64,000 bases of DNA from Gammaproteobacteria bacterium (GTDB lineage Bacteria > Pseudomonadota > Gammaproteobacteria > Arenicellales > UBA868): contig JAKUQS010000009.1 of NCBI GenBank assembly GCA_022451485.1, positions 43,017 through 107,016 on the forward strand. Reading direction: 5' to 3'. The position numbers and the translations under genes are program-made. This document shows positions 27,980-36,697 of the stretch, in pieces. Every line of letters begins with the position of its first letter. Within the stretch, counting starts at the first letter, position 1. Under the pieces are notes generated by a model, which was given only the letters and a program-made list of their open reading frames with translations, was not told the origin of the DNA and did no database searches.

Positions 27980-29640
27980 GCCACCCCAGGGCGAACGGGA
28001 AAGCACCAGTCATCTGAATCGTACTCGGGCAAGTCAGCGGGTAATGGTGCGCCCTGATAGAGGGTGATACGCGTCCACAGATTCGATTTAGGATCAAACT
28101 TTGATGCACCAAAAAACGCAAGCTTCCAACGTAACAGATCAATAGGTCGGCTTCCGGCAGCAATCAGATTGGCCTGCACCTCTCCGTAGGGATATTGCGC
28201 GATAGTCTGCACACGGCCGACCGTGTGTCGATGCCCCGGGTATTGCATCAGCAACGTCGCTACCGGCGTAACTGCATTAAACGACGACAGGCATTGGTAC
28301 AAGCGTTGAACATCGCGGGCCACCGCGATCGGCATTTCGCACTCAGCACCCGCTTCATTATCACGAAAGCCAAGACGTGGCTCCATTTTATCCTCTGAGT
28401 AGTACCAAAAATAAGTATGGGAAGCTTTATCGCTGAAATCACTCTCAAACGTCCATGTATAGGTTTCTTCGATGATCTTTCTTAATGTTGCAACTTGCAT
28501 GGAACCATCCAACGGTAATCTCGCATCTGTAGACAGATACTCTTCAAGTGGATCAATCTCCTCTGGATACAACTCAATTAGCAGGCTGACGACAAGCTCC
28601 TGACATTCGATTGAAGTTTCTGTCACGGCCCAGCAATACACTGCATCCCACGGCGCCTCGCGCTCAAGGAGTGCGGTTTCGCCATCCACCCATACACACA
28701 GGCGAACTAGGTCTGAGGACAATTCGTCAATTCGTCTCTGCTGCGTCTCATCTGCAACGCACCAATCAGCCACATGACCCTTCACGCGCTGCATGAGATC
28801 GCGAAACCGTTGTCGAACCCTCCCCTGCGCCCACTGCATGGAACGTACTTTCTGTAACGCGATTTCTCGTGTGTTGGCCCAGTAATGAATCAGTTCTGGA
28901 TGCGTAATCAGAAAAGGCGCCATGCCTAAGCCTGTCGCGTTGCCGATGCCAAGGAAGCGCTTGTTTTCTCTGGTCATCGGCACAAAAGTGTCGGGCGATT
29001 TGCAGCGCGCGACATGTTCAACATGATCGAGCGTAAAACAGCGAATCAGATAGACAATCAACATCTCGGCTTGGAATGGGCCAGCAAACTCCGGACGATC
29101 GGTCAGGCGCTCCCGATCACAAGTGCCAAATTTTCCGTTGCCATAAACTGCGGTGGTCCGCATTAGATAGCCGACTTCGGCCAGGCGTTCGATGTCGGGC
29201 TGCCTACCCGCGGCCAACGCATCCCGCACATGTTCATAGAGTCTCACACTGCGATTCGCCCGCGACAAAATCAGGTCAGACGGACCAAAGCGTCCCCCCT
29301 CCTGCCGCGCTGCCTGGACTGCCAATCGCTCAACCTCCGCACTGGTTGGCAGACCGTCGAATAATACAAAACACGCGTCCCATGATTCAGCGATAACCCG
29401 ATCCGTTCGCTGATCGTCACGAAGTGGGTTTGAAAAGGCCATCAAACTATAGGTTCTGTGCGGTCCACGTGCCGTATAAATTGCATGACCATAACCCTGG
29501 TCATCCAGATCAAAGACTGTCGACTCTATTTGCCATTGCTCCCGGTGCAAACGACGTACCAATAACCGCATGAAACTCAGGCGGGTAGGGAAAGTGGCCC
29601 CCATACGTTCAGGGCGCATCACTTCTGCCGGCAATCGCAT
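27976..29640 (-). CDS. Unrecognised 554-residue protein
   Basis: I do not recognise this family. From ATG 29640 it encodes about 554 residues with no signal peptide or clear membrane helix. The first half has a well-ordered alpha/beta look (FDLDDQGYGHAIYTARGPHR near 42-61, GNGKFGTCDRERL near 192-204, LGIGNATGLGMAPFLITHP near 256-274). The second half is acidic and helix-rich with many Trp and Tyr (SHTYFWYYSEDKMEPRLGF). GIGNATGLGM resembles a nucleotide- or phosphate-binding loop. It lies 25 bases after the M19-like gene and overlaps the DUF3726-like gene. An enzyme role in the operon pathway is inference. The open frame extends upstream to 29715, but that overlaps nothing essential. Confidence 0.75.
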   Translation of the reverse strand: MRLPAEVMRPERMGATFPTRLSFMRLLVRRLHREQWQIESTVFDLDDQGYGHAIYTARGPHRTYSLMAFSNPLRDDQRTDRVIAESWDACFVLFDGLPTSAEVERLAVQAARQEGGRFGPSDLILSRANRSVRLYEHVRDALAAGRQPDIERLAEVGYLMRTTAVYGNGKFGTCDRERLTDRPEFAGPFQAEMLIVYLIRCFTLDHVEHVARCKSPDTFVPMTRENKRFLGIGNATGLGMAPFLITHPELIHYWANTREIALQKVRSMQWAQGRVRQRFRDLMQRVKGHVADWCVADETQQRRIDELSSDLVRLCVWVDGETALLEREAPWDAVYCWAVTETSIECQELVVSLLIELYPEEIDPLEEYLSTDARLPLDGSMQVATLRKIIEETYTWTFESDFSDKASHTYFWYYSEDKMEPRLGFRDNEAGAECEMPIAVARDVQRLYQCLSSFNAVTPVATLLMQYPGHRHTVGRVQTIAQYPYGEVQANLIAAGSRPIDLLRWKLAFFGASKFDPKSNLWTRITLYQGAPLPADLPEYDSDDWCFPVRPGVA

Positions 29641-29665
29641 TGGACTTAGGCTCAAAAGGCTTAAC

Positions 29666-30652
29666 TCACACTTGTCCCGTAAACGAGGCTTCAAAGAAAC
29701 GCAGCCAGTTCTCACCCATCAACTGACCGACTTCCTGTGCATCAAATCCCTCACTAAGTAGCGCCTGACGTAGGGCGGGAAAACTGCGGTTATCCTGAAA
29801 CCAGGTGGGTTGTTTAGGAAATCCGGCTTGTTTCGATGAGCCTTCTCCGTAATCTGTCTCCCGCGTCCAGCGACCGTTACGCATCCAGTGCACTACGCTG
29901 TCTGGCTGGTCCTGACACAGATCACTGCCAATACCAAGATGCTCTATTCCCAATCGATCTGCCATTGTCCGCACCATGTTCGCGAAACTGGTCAACGTAC
30001 AATCACTACCACCCTTTAAATGATGCGGATAAAACGAAAACCCAATCATCCCACCGGAGTTAGCCAATTCACGCAGGATGTCGTCCGATTTGTTGCGTAA
30101 CGCTGGATGCCAGTCAGCTGGATTCGCATGGGTGATTGCGATCGGGCGCTCGGAAATTTCGATCGCCTCTAAGGTAGAGCGCTCAGATGAATGACTCATG
30201 TCGATCACCATGCCAACCCGATTCATTTCTTTGATCACCTGACGTCCCATTCGAGTGATGCCAGGATCGTCACGCTCGTAACATCCTGTCGCTAAGAGGC
30301 TCTGATTGTTATAGGACAACTGCATGAACCGAACGCCCATTCGATGCCACACCTGGACCAGACCAAGGTCATCTTCAATTGGCGAACAGTTCTGAAAGCC
30401 GAAAATAATGGCCGTGCGCCCCTGCTCCCGAGCTGTCCGAATATCGGCCGCGGAACAGGCATGAACAATCAACTCTGGGTATGCAGCAAACCACCGATTC
30501 CACTCTTCAACATTGGCGACCGTTTCCCGAAAGGTCTCATGGTAGGCAATGGTGACGTGCACCGCATCAACGTTGCCTTGCCGCATCTGTCGGAATATTT
30601 TTTCAGACCACGCGGCGTACTGTAGGCAATCGATAGTAATGGATTCTGTCAC
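29666..30652 (-). CDS. Peptidase M19 (membrane dipeptidase)-like protein with altered metal site
   Basis: A 328-residue amidohydrolase-fold protein of the renal dipeptidase family. Kept are the His in VIDMSHSSERS (154), the His in ITHANPADWHP (175) and the Asp in GIGSDLCQD (244). The N-terminal HxD metal pair (usually DGHND) is missing: the place reads IDCLQYAAW. The bridging Glu of the EGG motif is replaced in FGFQNCSP. I recall the same changes in a Pseudomonas group encoded beside dimethylglycine-catabolism genes. The substrate is therefore probably not an ordinary dipeptide. No leader peptide, so cytoplasmic. Confidence 0.82.
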   Translation of the reverse strand: MTESITIDCLQYAAWSEKIFRQMRQGNVDAVHVTIAYHETFRETVANVEEWNRWFAAYPELIVHACSAADIRTAREQGRTAIIFGFQNCSPIEDDLGLVQVWHRMGVRFMQLSYNNQSLLATGCYERDDPGITRMGRQVIKEMNRVGMVIDMSHSSERSTLEAIEISERPIAITHANPADWHPALRNKSDDILRELANSGGMIGFSFYPHHLKGGSDCTLTSFANMVRTMADRLGIEHLGIGSDLCQDQPDSVVHWMRNGRWTRETDYGEGSSKQAGFPKQPTWFQDNRSFPALRQALLSEGFDAQEVGQLMGENWLRFFEASFTGQV

Positions 30653-30716
30653 CTGTCACTCTCCAACGCTGCTCGCCTTTTGATCGTTTGCACGACGAAG
30701 CTTTAAGTATGGTGCT

Positions 30717-31730
30717 TTATTCCTCGCCGTGCTTATACGACGGCGGGCCAGATCGACGGATATGCGCCATCCTTCGAAGGTCAATACGGTATGAGACCCA
30801 CCCCAGCGGCAACATTAACGCCCACAGCAGGCGCGCCAAGGGGTTGGTCAAACGACCCCCCTGGGCGGCCACGCCTTGGTGGCCGAGAAATGAAAAGCGT
30901 GTGTAATGAATAGCAGAGCGAAAAAACGCGCCAGGTATTGCACCGAACCAGTTAATCTCTTGATTGAGCGCACTTTCGTGCTGCAGTGCGTGACCCGCTG
31001 CCCGCTCACCTGAGGGAATGCGACGAATCAACTGGTCATCGCGCCCCGTAGCACCGACAAAATAGATCCTCAGCATTTCGTTGACATAACGGGTTTGGTA
31101 CTCACGGGCAATCGCGTTCCACACCACCCCTTCAGGGATGTATAAACGCGGGCGCAGTGGAAACGGGAATCGCCGCAGAACATCGGTTCGATGAAACCCC
31201 CATTTTTCACCCCGCACACGATAACGATAGATTAATTCCAACGCATCTGAGTCGAGCACATCCTTGGGAAAGCGATCGCCCACTAACTGCCCATCAGGGT
31301 TCATGCACAGCGCCGTCACGGCAGAAAACCGTTCTCGCTGGTCTGCCGGAATTGACTCCCAGTGGAACACAAAACGCTCCAATGCATCGGGAACACAAGC
31401 ATCATCAGAGTCCAACACCAGAAATAACTCGCCTAACGCCTCTTCCACCGCCCAGTTATGGGCTAAATGTTTTCCCGCATTCGGCTGATGCAAGTAACGA
31501 ATAGGAAACGTCGAGTCGTCTTGCCAAGACGTTACCAGTTTTCTCGTCCCGTCCGTGGAACCATCATCGATGATAAGCCACTCGAAATCATCAAAGGTCT
31601 GCGCCGAGAGCGAGTCATAGACTCGAGATAAGGTATCGGCCCGGTTGAATGTGGGAGTAAACACAGTAAAGCGATAGCGATACGCCCCGCTCGTCCTGGC
31701 CCCGCCACCCTTTTCATGATTACTGTTCAT
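30717..31730 (-). CDS. Family 2 glycosyltransferase
   Basis: A 337-residue GT-A glycosyltransferase. It opens with TVFTPTFNRADTLSRVYDSL, then WLIIDDGSTDGTRKLV (first Asp pair) and the DxD-like LVLDSDDACVPDAL that holds the metal-nucleotide sugar. A C-terminal hydrophobic stretch near 290-315 may touch the membrane. No other polysaccharide genes are near, so its place inside a catabolic operon is odd. Possible roles are glycosylating a small metabolite or an unrelated insertion. Confidence 0.88.
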   Translation of the reverse strand: MNSNHEKGGGARTSGAYRYRFTVFTPTFNRADTLSRVYDSLSAQTFDDFEWLIIDDGSTDGTRKLVTSWQDDSTFPIRYLHQPNAGKHLAHNWAVEEALGELFLVLDSDDACVPDALERFVFHWESIPADQRERFSAVTALCMNPDGQLVGDRFPKDVLDSDALELIYRYRVRGEKWGFHRTDVLRRFPFPLRPRLYIPEGVVWNAIAREYQTRYVNEMLRIYFVGATGRDDQLIRRIPSGERAAGHALQHESALNQEINWFGAIPGAFFRSAIHYTRFSFLGHQGVAAQGGRLTNPLARLLWALMLPLGWVSYRIDLRRMAHIRRSGPPSYKHGEE

Positions 31731-31797
31731 CGACCTGGTCTTAGTTGTTACTCAAGCCAACCCATCACATCATCAGTTGATAATGCATAACTCGCCT

Positions 31798-33027
31798 CTA
31801 TAGCCAATCCATTTCATAAGGGTAAGTTGAAAGACGCTCAACTCGATCTTCTGTAACCAACACTTGCTCTTCCAATTTGATGCCTTCACGCCCCGCTTCA
31901 CTGCCGATAAACGACTCTACACAAAGCGTCATTCCCGCCTCAATCACACCATCATAGCCCCCGTCCTCGAAATCACACCAGTGCTTAATGCTGGGATATT
32001 CATCGGCCAGGCCAACACCGTGGATAGCAGAACTGTATCGATGCGCGAGAAATTCCTCCGGTATAGGCCAGCAAGCCTGTGCCAGGCTACGAAAGCTGAT
32101 TCCCGCTCGCAGGACGGAAATATTGTGTTCAATCTGTTCATAAGCGATTGCATATAGTCGCCGTTGTTCATCGTTCGGTCGATCACCGCATACCCATGCC
32201 CGTGAGATGTCTGAGCAATAACCGTAAGGGCCAATCAGATCCGTATCGAAACTGACCACGTCATTCTGTTCTATCTGCCGCATCGAACATTCTCGGAACC
32301 ACGGATTAGTCCTGGGACCGGATGAAAGCAAGCGCGTCTCGATCCATTCTCCACCAAGTCGAATATTGGTTTCATGCAATCTCGCCCACAGCGCATTCTC
32401 TGTAATACCCGGCTCCAGCACTTCGCGCATACTATCCATCCCCGCCTGGCACACCGCAACAGACGCCCGTATCAGCGCTATTTCTTCACTCGACTTAATC
32501 GCCCGGGCGCGCTCGGTCACTTGCTGCCCCTCCACAAGCTCAAGCCCCTTGGCTCGTAATGCGTCGGTTGCGGGAAATGATAATTCGTCGATGGCCAATC
32601 GCCGATTACCACCACCATAACGACGCATCAAATCATCAATCTCGACAGCAAAACGCAGAACGAACTCCGGCCCACGATCGCCACGCGTAAAATAGTAAGA
32701 TGCCGGCAATTTTCGATACTCATCAACGGTCGGCAAATCTTGTGCCAAATACGGATGGTTAGCGTAATCAAACAAAACAACCGGTCCGTCAAGTGCAACA
32801 AACACGCAGCGTGTTTCATAATGCGAGCACCATACTTGCATGTTGGTTGCATCAGTAGCGTAGCGCGTATTTATCTGGTCGAACAGAAGCAATCCGGCTA
32901 CGTCGTGACGTAACATTTCCTGACGTAATCGATCACATCGATAACGACGAACAACATCCAGGTTAACGGGTGGCTTTGAAAATTCCATTGCCCCGTGCTG
33001 ACGCGACTGTTTGTCAGTTGACTTCAT
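31798..33027 (-). CDS. DddP-like M24-family protein, candidate DMSP lyase
   Basis: A 409-residue pita-bread-fold protein. It resembles the roseobacter DMSP lyase DddP more than Xaa-Pro peptidases: RYATDATNMQVW, GGEWIETRLLSSGPRTNPWF and SFDTDLIGPYGYCSDISRAW match closely. The six metal ligands of that enzyme map to Asp261, Asp263, Asp273, His336, Glu371 and Glu386. The residues reported as catalytic map to Tyr331 and Asp342 (YSSAIHGVGLADEYP). It lacks about 35 N-terminal residues of DddP. DddP would split DMSP to acrylate and dimethyl sulfide. Creatinase shares the fold, so another betaine-like substrate is possible. Confidence 0.78.
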   Translation of the reverse strand: MKSTDKQSRQHGAMEFSKPPVNLDVVRRYRCDRLRQEMLRHDVAGLLLFDQINTRYATDATNMQVWCSHYETRCVFVALDGPVVLFDYANHPYLAQDLPTVDEYRKLPASYYFTRGDRGPEFVLRFAVEIDDLMRRYGGGNRRLAIDELSFPATDALRAKGLELVEGQQVTERARAIKSSEEIALIRASVAVCQAGMDSMREVLEPGITENALWARLHETNIRLGGEWIETRLLSSGPRTNPWFRECSMRQIEQNDVVSFDTDLIGPYGYCSDISRAWVCGDRPNDEQRRLYAIAYEQIEHNISVLRAGISFRSLAQACWPIPEEFLAHRYSSAIHGVGLADEYPSIKHWCDFEDGGYDGVIEAGMTLCVESFIGSEAGREGIKLEEQVLVTEDRVERLSTYPYEMDWL

Positions 33028-33090
33028 ACACTCACACTCCAGACATTGCTTCTATCGAAGTGATTCATAGTGGTGAATCGACCCACTCGT

Positions 33091-34164
33091 TTACGGCTCT
33101 ATGGGCGCATTCAACACAGCGCCCGAAACACGAATCCCACCTCGAATCATGCCCGGTGTAATAGTTCCGTAGCGCTCTTCAAATGCCATAGGCAAAGGTC
33201 GACCATCTGCAGTAGACAGCCATAACCGGAGCAGATGACGCCGATGTTCTATCTCAGGCCAATCTTCGTAAGTCGTTCGCGAGTGCAGGATTTGATGATT
33301 ATGTAGCAACTGAATATCCCCCGGTTCAAACACCATGTCGAAACGCAAGCGGTCACTCGCAACCAACTTGTCGAGCAAATCCATGGCCTCAATCTGTTCG
33401 GGTAACAACCGTGGCACATCGTCAAAACGTTGCGCTGCTTCGATAAAATCTCGGGCATAAATACACGTGACATAGCCCGCGTGTCGATGAAAAACGGCCA
33501 ATTGATACGTCGGCTCTTTACCCGGGGGGATCTCGTCTTTTCGATCCACATAGAAAGGCTGGCACAAAACCTCCAGGAGGTCGGGCCGTTGCTCGGCCAA
33601 CACGTTAAACGCACTTGTAGACGAAGCGATAGCACTTGCCCCGCCCCGGCGAGCCGTTTTTATGCACAGTAAGCCGACAATATCAGTGGAGTCCGTGTGA
33701 AAGGGCTGCCGGTAGTTGGTTTGATAAACCCGCGTCACGGGATCGGAAGGATCTTTGCCAAGATCCTTAACATGACCGAGAAGATGGCCCGACGCATTTT
33801 GCGAAACGGCCTGACCCATATGACAGCCCATCCCGTAGTAGATCCTAGCCGTTAAAGCCGGCGACCACTTACTGACAGGCAGTCCACGCAGCAACACAAA
33901 TCCTCGCCCCTGGAGAATCTCTCGCCGGAGCCCGGCAAGCGTTACAGCCAACCCGTCGAGTGGAAAGTCATCCGCCTGCAATTCGGGCAGCGGCACTCTT
34001 GCGCTGTGGGCAGCCGCGCGGGTTAGTTCGTTCAAATCCGCGTGAGTAAAACGGTAAAGCCACTCATCATTACCATCGAAATCCTGGGCAAACCAGGCCG
34101 CAGGGTCATCCGCGTGCGCCATGCATTCAGTGACCGCTTCAGGCATCGGGTCGCCTTCACTCAT
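33091..34164 (-). CDS. TauD/TfdA-family Fe(II)/2-oxoglutarate dioxygenase
   Basis: About 357 residues with the facial triad HxD at 156-158 (PFHTDSTDIVG), distal His294 (ILHSRTTYEDW) and the 2-oxoglutarate Arg in EHRRHLLRLW. The N-terminal region carries GRGFVLLRGLPV, typical of TauD/gamma-butyrobetaine hydroxylase relatives. It would hydroxylate, and often thereby demethylate or desulfonate, a small substrate. ATG 34164 is used; a GTG one codon earlier is open. Neighbours suggest a methylated amine or sulfonium substrate. Confidence 0.9.
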   Translation of the reverse strand: MSEGDPMPEAVTECMAHADDPAAWFAQDFDGNDEWLYRFTHADLNELTRAAAHSARVPLPELQADDFPLDGLAVTLAGLRREILQGRGFVLLRGLPVSKWSPALTARIYYGMGCHMGQAVSQNASGHLLGHVKDLGKDPSDPVTRVYQTNYRQPFHTDSTDIVGLLCIKTARRGGASAIASSTSAFNVLAEQRPDLLEVLCQPFYVDRKDEIPPGKEPTYQLAVFHRHAGYVTCIYARDFIEAAQRFDDVPRLLPEQIEAMDLLDKLVASDRLRFDMVFEPGDIQLLHNHQILHSRTTYEDWPEIEHRRHLLRLWLSTADGRPLPMAFEERYGTITPGMIRGGIRVSGAVLNAPIEP

Positions 34165-34235
34165 CACTTCAAGCCCCTCTCAGGCCACGTTACCTGCCCC
34201 ACATCGCGTCGTGTAGCATTTCTTTAGCACCTCGA

Positions 34236-36662
34236 CTAACCACGCATTCGCTCCGCCTTTGGATCAAACAAGGGCGCGATCTGTAATTTTGCACTTCGAC
34301 GTTCGCCAAGAATCTCAATTTCCCAACCACCATCTTCGTTCGCGCATGTCCACGGCACATAGCCCATAGCCACCGATACCGAGGAGCCGTGCGCATAACC
34401 GCCAGAGGTTACCCAACCTCTCACCTCACCATTCAACCAGATGGCTTCGTCACCTATCACATCCGCATCTTTCGCATCCACGACAAAACTTCGTAATCGC
34501 ATGGTGCCGCCGTGTTCTTTTTCTTTCGTTGCCGCTGCCTTGCCAATAAATTCAGCTTCTTTTTTCAAAGCAATAAAGCGTCCCATACCAGCTTCATAAG
34601 GACCATAGATCGGTCGGTATTCTCGGGCCCATGAGCCAAAATTCTTTTCGAGTCGCAAGGCATTGAGCGCCCGTGACCCAAAAAGTCTAAGACCATGTTC
34701 TGCCCCTGCCGCCAACAGGACCCCTAACACATGCCGTTGGTACTCCGGCTCCATCCAGATCTCATACCCCAGATCTCCGGTATAACTGACACGACCCACC
34801 AGACATGGTGCCATGCCAACATCCATTTCCCGTATATCCATAAAGGTGAACGCGTTAGCCGAAACATCTTCGGACGTTACCGAAGCCAAAACCTGACGGG
34901 ACTTGGGACCAGCAATCGAAAGGCCGACGATGCTCGCACCATGCGGCATTATCTCTACCGAGCTATCATCCGGAAGGGTCTGCAAAAACCAACGCATGTG
35001 ATAAGCCTCGGCAACACCGGCGCCAGCAAGAAAGTATTCGTCGTCCCCCAAATTAGCCAGACTGAAGTCACCAATCAGTTTTCCCTTTCGATTCAGCATG
35101 GGAGCCAGGCTCATTCGATCTTCTTCAGGCAAGCGACAAGCTAGTAATTGATCCAACCATGCTGAGGCACCTGCGCCCGAAATGGAATATTTCGCAAACC
35201 CCGATATCTCCATTAAACCGACGCCATTTCGCACTGCGCTTACTTCGGCCGCAACATGCTCAAAATCAGTTGAACGGCGCCAGGAAAACTCATCCTTCAC
35301 CCCCTCAGGCGCAAACCATAACGCCTGCTCAAGTCCGTAGGCCTCACCCATCTGAGCGCCAGCTGCCAGCAGTTGATCGTAGACCGGTGTGGTGCGCAAA
35401 GGCCGACCCGCAGGCAGTTCTTCATTGGGAAAGCGGATAGAGAAACGACGAGAGTAATTTTCCTTAACCTTTGCATTCGTATACGGCAAAGTAGTCCAGT
35501 CCCCAAATCGTGACACGTCCATTGCCCAAACATCGAATCCAGGATCACCCTCGACCATCCAATTAGCCAATGCCAAACCCACGCCACCACCCTGACTGAA
35601 ACCCGCCATCACAGCACAGGCACACCAGAACCCAGGCAGTCCCTTGATCGGTCCCACCAGGGGATTGCCATCGGGCGCAAATGTGAATGGGCCATTGATA
35701 ATCTGCTTGATACCCGCCTGCTGAAAGGCCGGGAAATGCTGGAAACCTATCTCGAGCGACGGTGCGATACGATCAATATCCGCTGGTAATAGGTCCTGAC
35801 CAAAATCCCATGGTGTCTGAGTCGGTGACCAGGGGACGCAGGCTTTCTCATAAGTACCCATGAGCATGCCTTTTCGTTCCTGACGCACATATATTTCGCC
35901 GTCAAAATCAACCGCGTGCAACATTTCCTTACCGGATACCTCATTAAACGCCGTGACTTCCGGCATGTCCTCAGTGATGAGATACATGTGCTCCATGGCC
36001 AGCACGGGTAACTCCAAACCGACCATACGACCTACCTCACGTGCCCAAAGACCACCGGCATTGACCACGTGTTCAGCCACAATCTCACCGCTTTCGGTCA
36101 TCACACGCCAACTGCCGTCGGCCTGCTGATGAAGGTCGGTCACTCGAGTTTGCGTATAGATAGTGGCACCATTCTTTCGCGCCGCCTTGGCATATGCGTG
36201 AGTAGTACCGCTCGGATCAAGATGCCCCTCAATCGGATCGTACATAGCACCTGCAAATTGACTAGCGTCAATTAACGGCATGAGTTCAGCTGCTTCGCGA
36301 GCGCTGATGAGTTCTGTTTCCATGCCCAGATACCGACCTTTTGCATGAATACTCTTTAGCCAATCGAAGCGAGCTGGCGTCGCCGCCAGCATAATACCGC
36401 CAGTCATATGTAGCCCAATTGACTGTTCTGAAATCGCTTCTATATCGCGATAGAGTTCTATGGTGTATTGCTGTAATTTAGCGACGCTCGGGTCACCGTT
36501 AATCGTGTGCATTCCACCCGCCGCATGCCAGGTTGATCCCGAGGTAAGTTCTTTTCTCTCAAGCAATACAGCGTCTGACCATCCTAGCTTGGTCAAGTGA
36601 TACAACACTGAGCAGCCCACCACGCCACCGCCGACGACCACGACTTGTGCCTGAGTCTTCAT
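34236..36662 (-). CDS. Dimethylglycine/sarcosine dehydrogenase-like FAD and GcvT-domain protein
   Basis: An 808-residue fusion. Residues ~1-390 form a DAO-type flavoprotein with VVVVGGGVVGCSVLYHL and the STWHAAGGMHTING motif, whose His46 matches the covalent FAD His of dimethylglycine dehydrogenase. Residues ~420-800 are the GcvT/folate-binding part (GVGLMEISGFAKYSISG, GDLGYEIWMEPEYQ, FGSRALNALRLEKNFGSW). Such enzymes remove N-methyl groups oxidatively, giving formaldehyde or methylene-tetrahydrofolate. Full length for the family. The next gene upstream is mttB-like, 35 bases away. Confidence 0.92.
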   Translation of the reverse strand: MKTQAQVVVVGGGVVGCSVLYHLTKLGWSDAVLLERKELTSGSTWHAAGGMHTINGDPSVAKLQQYTIELYRDIEAISEQSIGLHMTGGIMLAATPARFDWLKSIHAKGRYLGMETELISAREAAELMPLIDASQFAGAMYDPIEGHLDPSGTTHAYAKAARKNGATIYTQTRVTDLHQQADGSWRVMTESGEIVAEHVVNAGGLWAREVGRMVGLELPVLAMEHMYLITEDMPEVTAFNEVSGKEMLHAVDFDGEIYVRQERKGMLMGTYEKACVPWSPTQTPWDFGQDLLPADIDRIAPSLEIGFQHFPAFQQAGIKQIINGPFTFAPDGNPLVGPIKGLPGFWCACAVMAGFSQGGGVGLALANWMVEGDPGFDVWAMDVSRFGDWTTLPYTNAKVKENYSRRFSIRFPNEELPAGRPLRTTPVYDQLLAAGAQMGEAYGLEQALWFAPEGVKDEFSWRRSTDFEHVAAEVSAVRNGVGLMEISGFAKYSISGAGASAWLDQLLACRLPEEDRMSLAPMLNRKGKLIGDFSLANLGDDEYFLAGAGVAEAYHMRWFLQTLPDDSSVEIMPHGASIVGLSIAGPKSRQVLASVTSEDVSANAFTFMDIREMDVGMAPCLVGRVSYTGDLGYEIWMEPEYQRHVLGVLLAAGAEHGLRLFGSRALNALRLEKNFGSWAREYRPIYGPYEAGMGRFIALKKEAEFIGKAAATKEKEHGGTMRLRSFVVDAKDADVIGDEAIWLNGEVRGWVTSGGYAHGSSVSVAMGYVPWTCANEDGGWEIEILGERRSAKLQIAPLFDPKAERMRG

Positions 36663-36697
36663 ATCACGTTCACTATCTTGGTTGATTAATATTTTTT

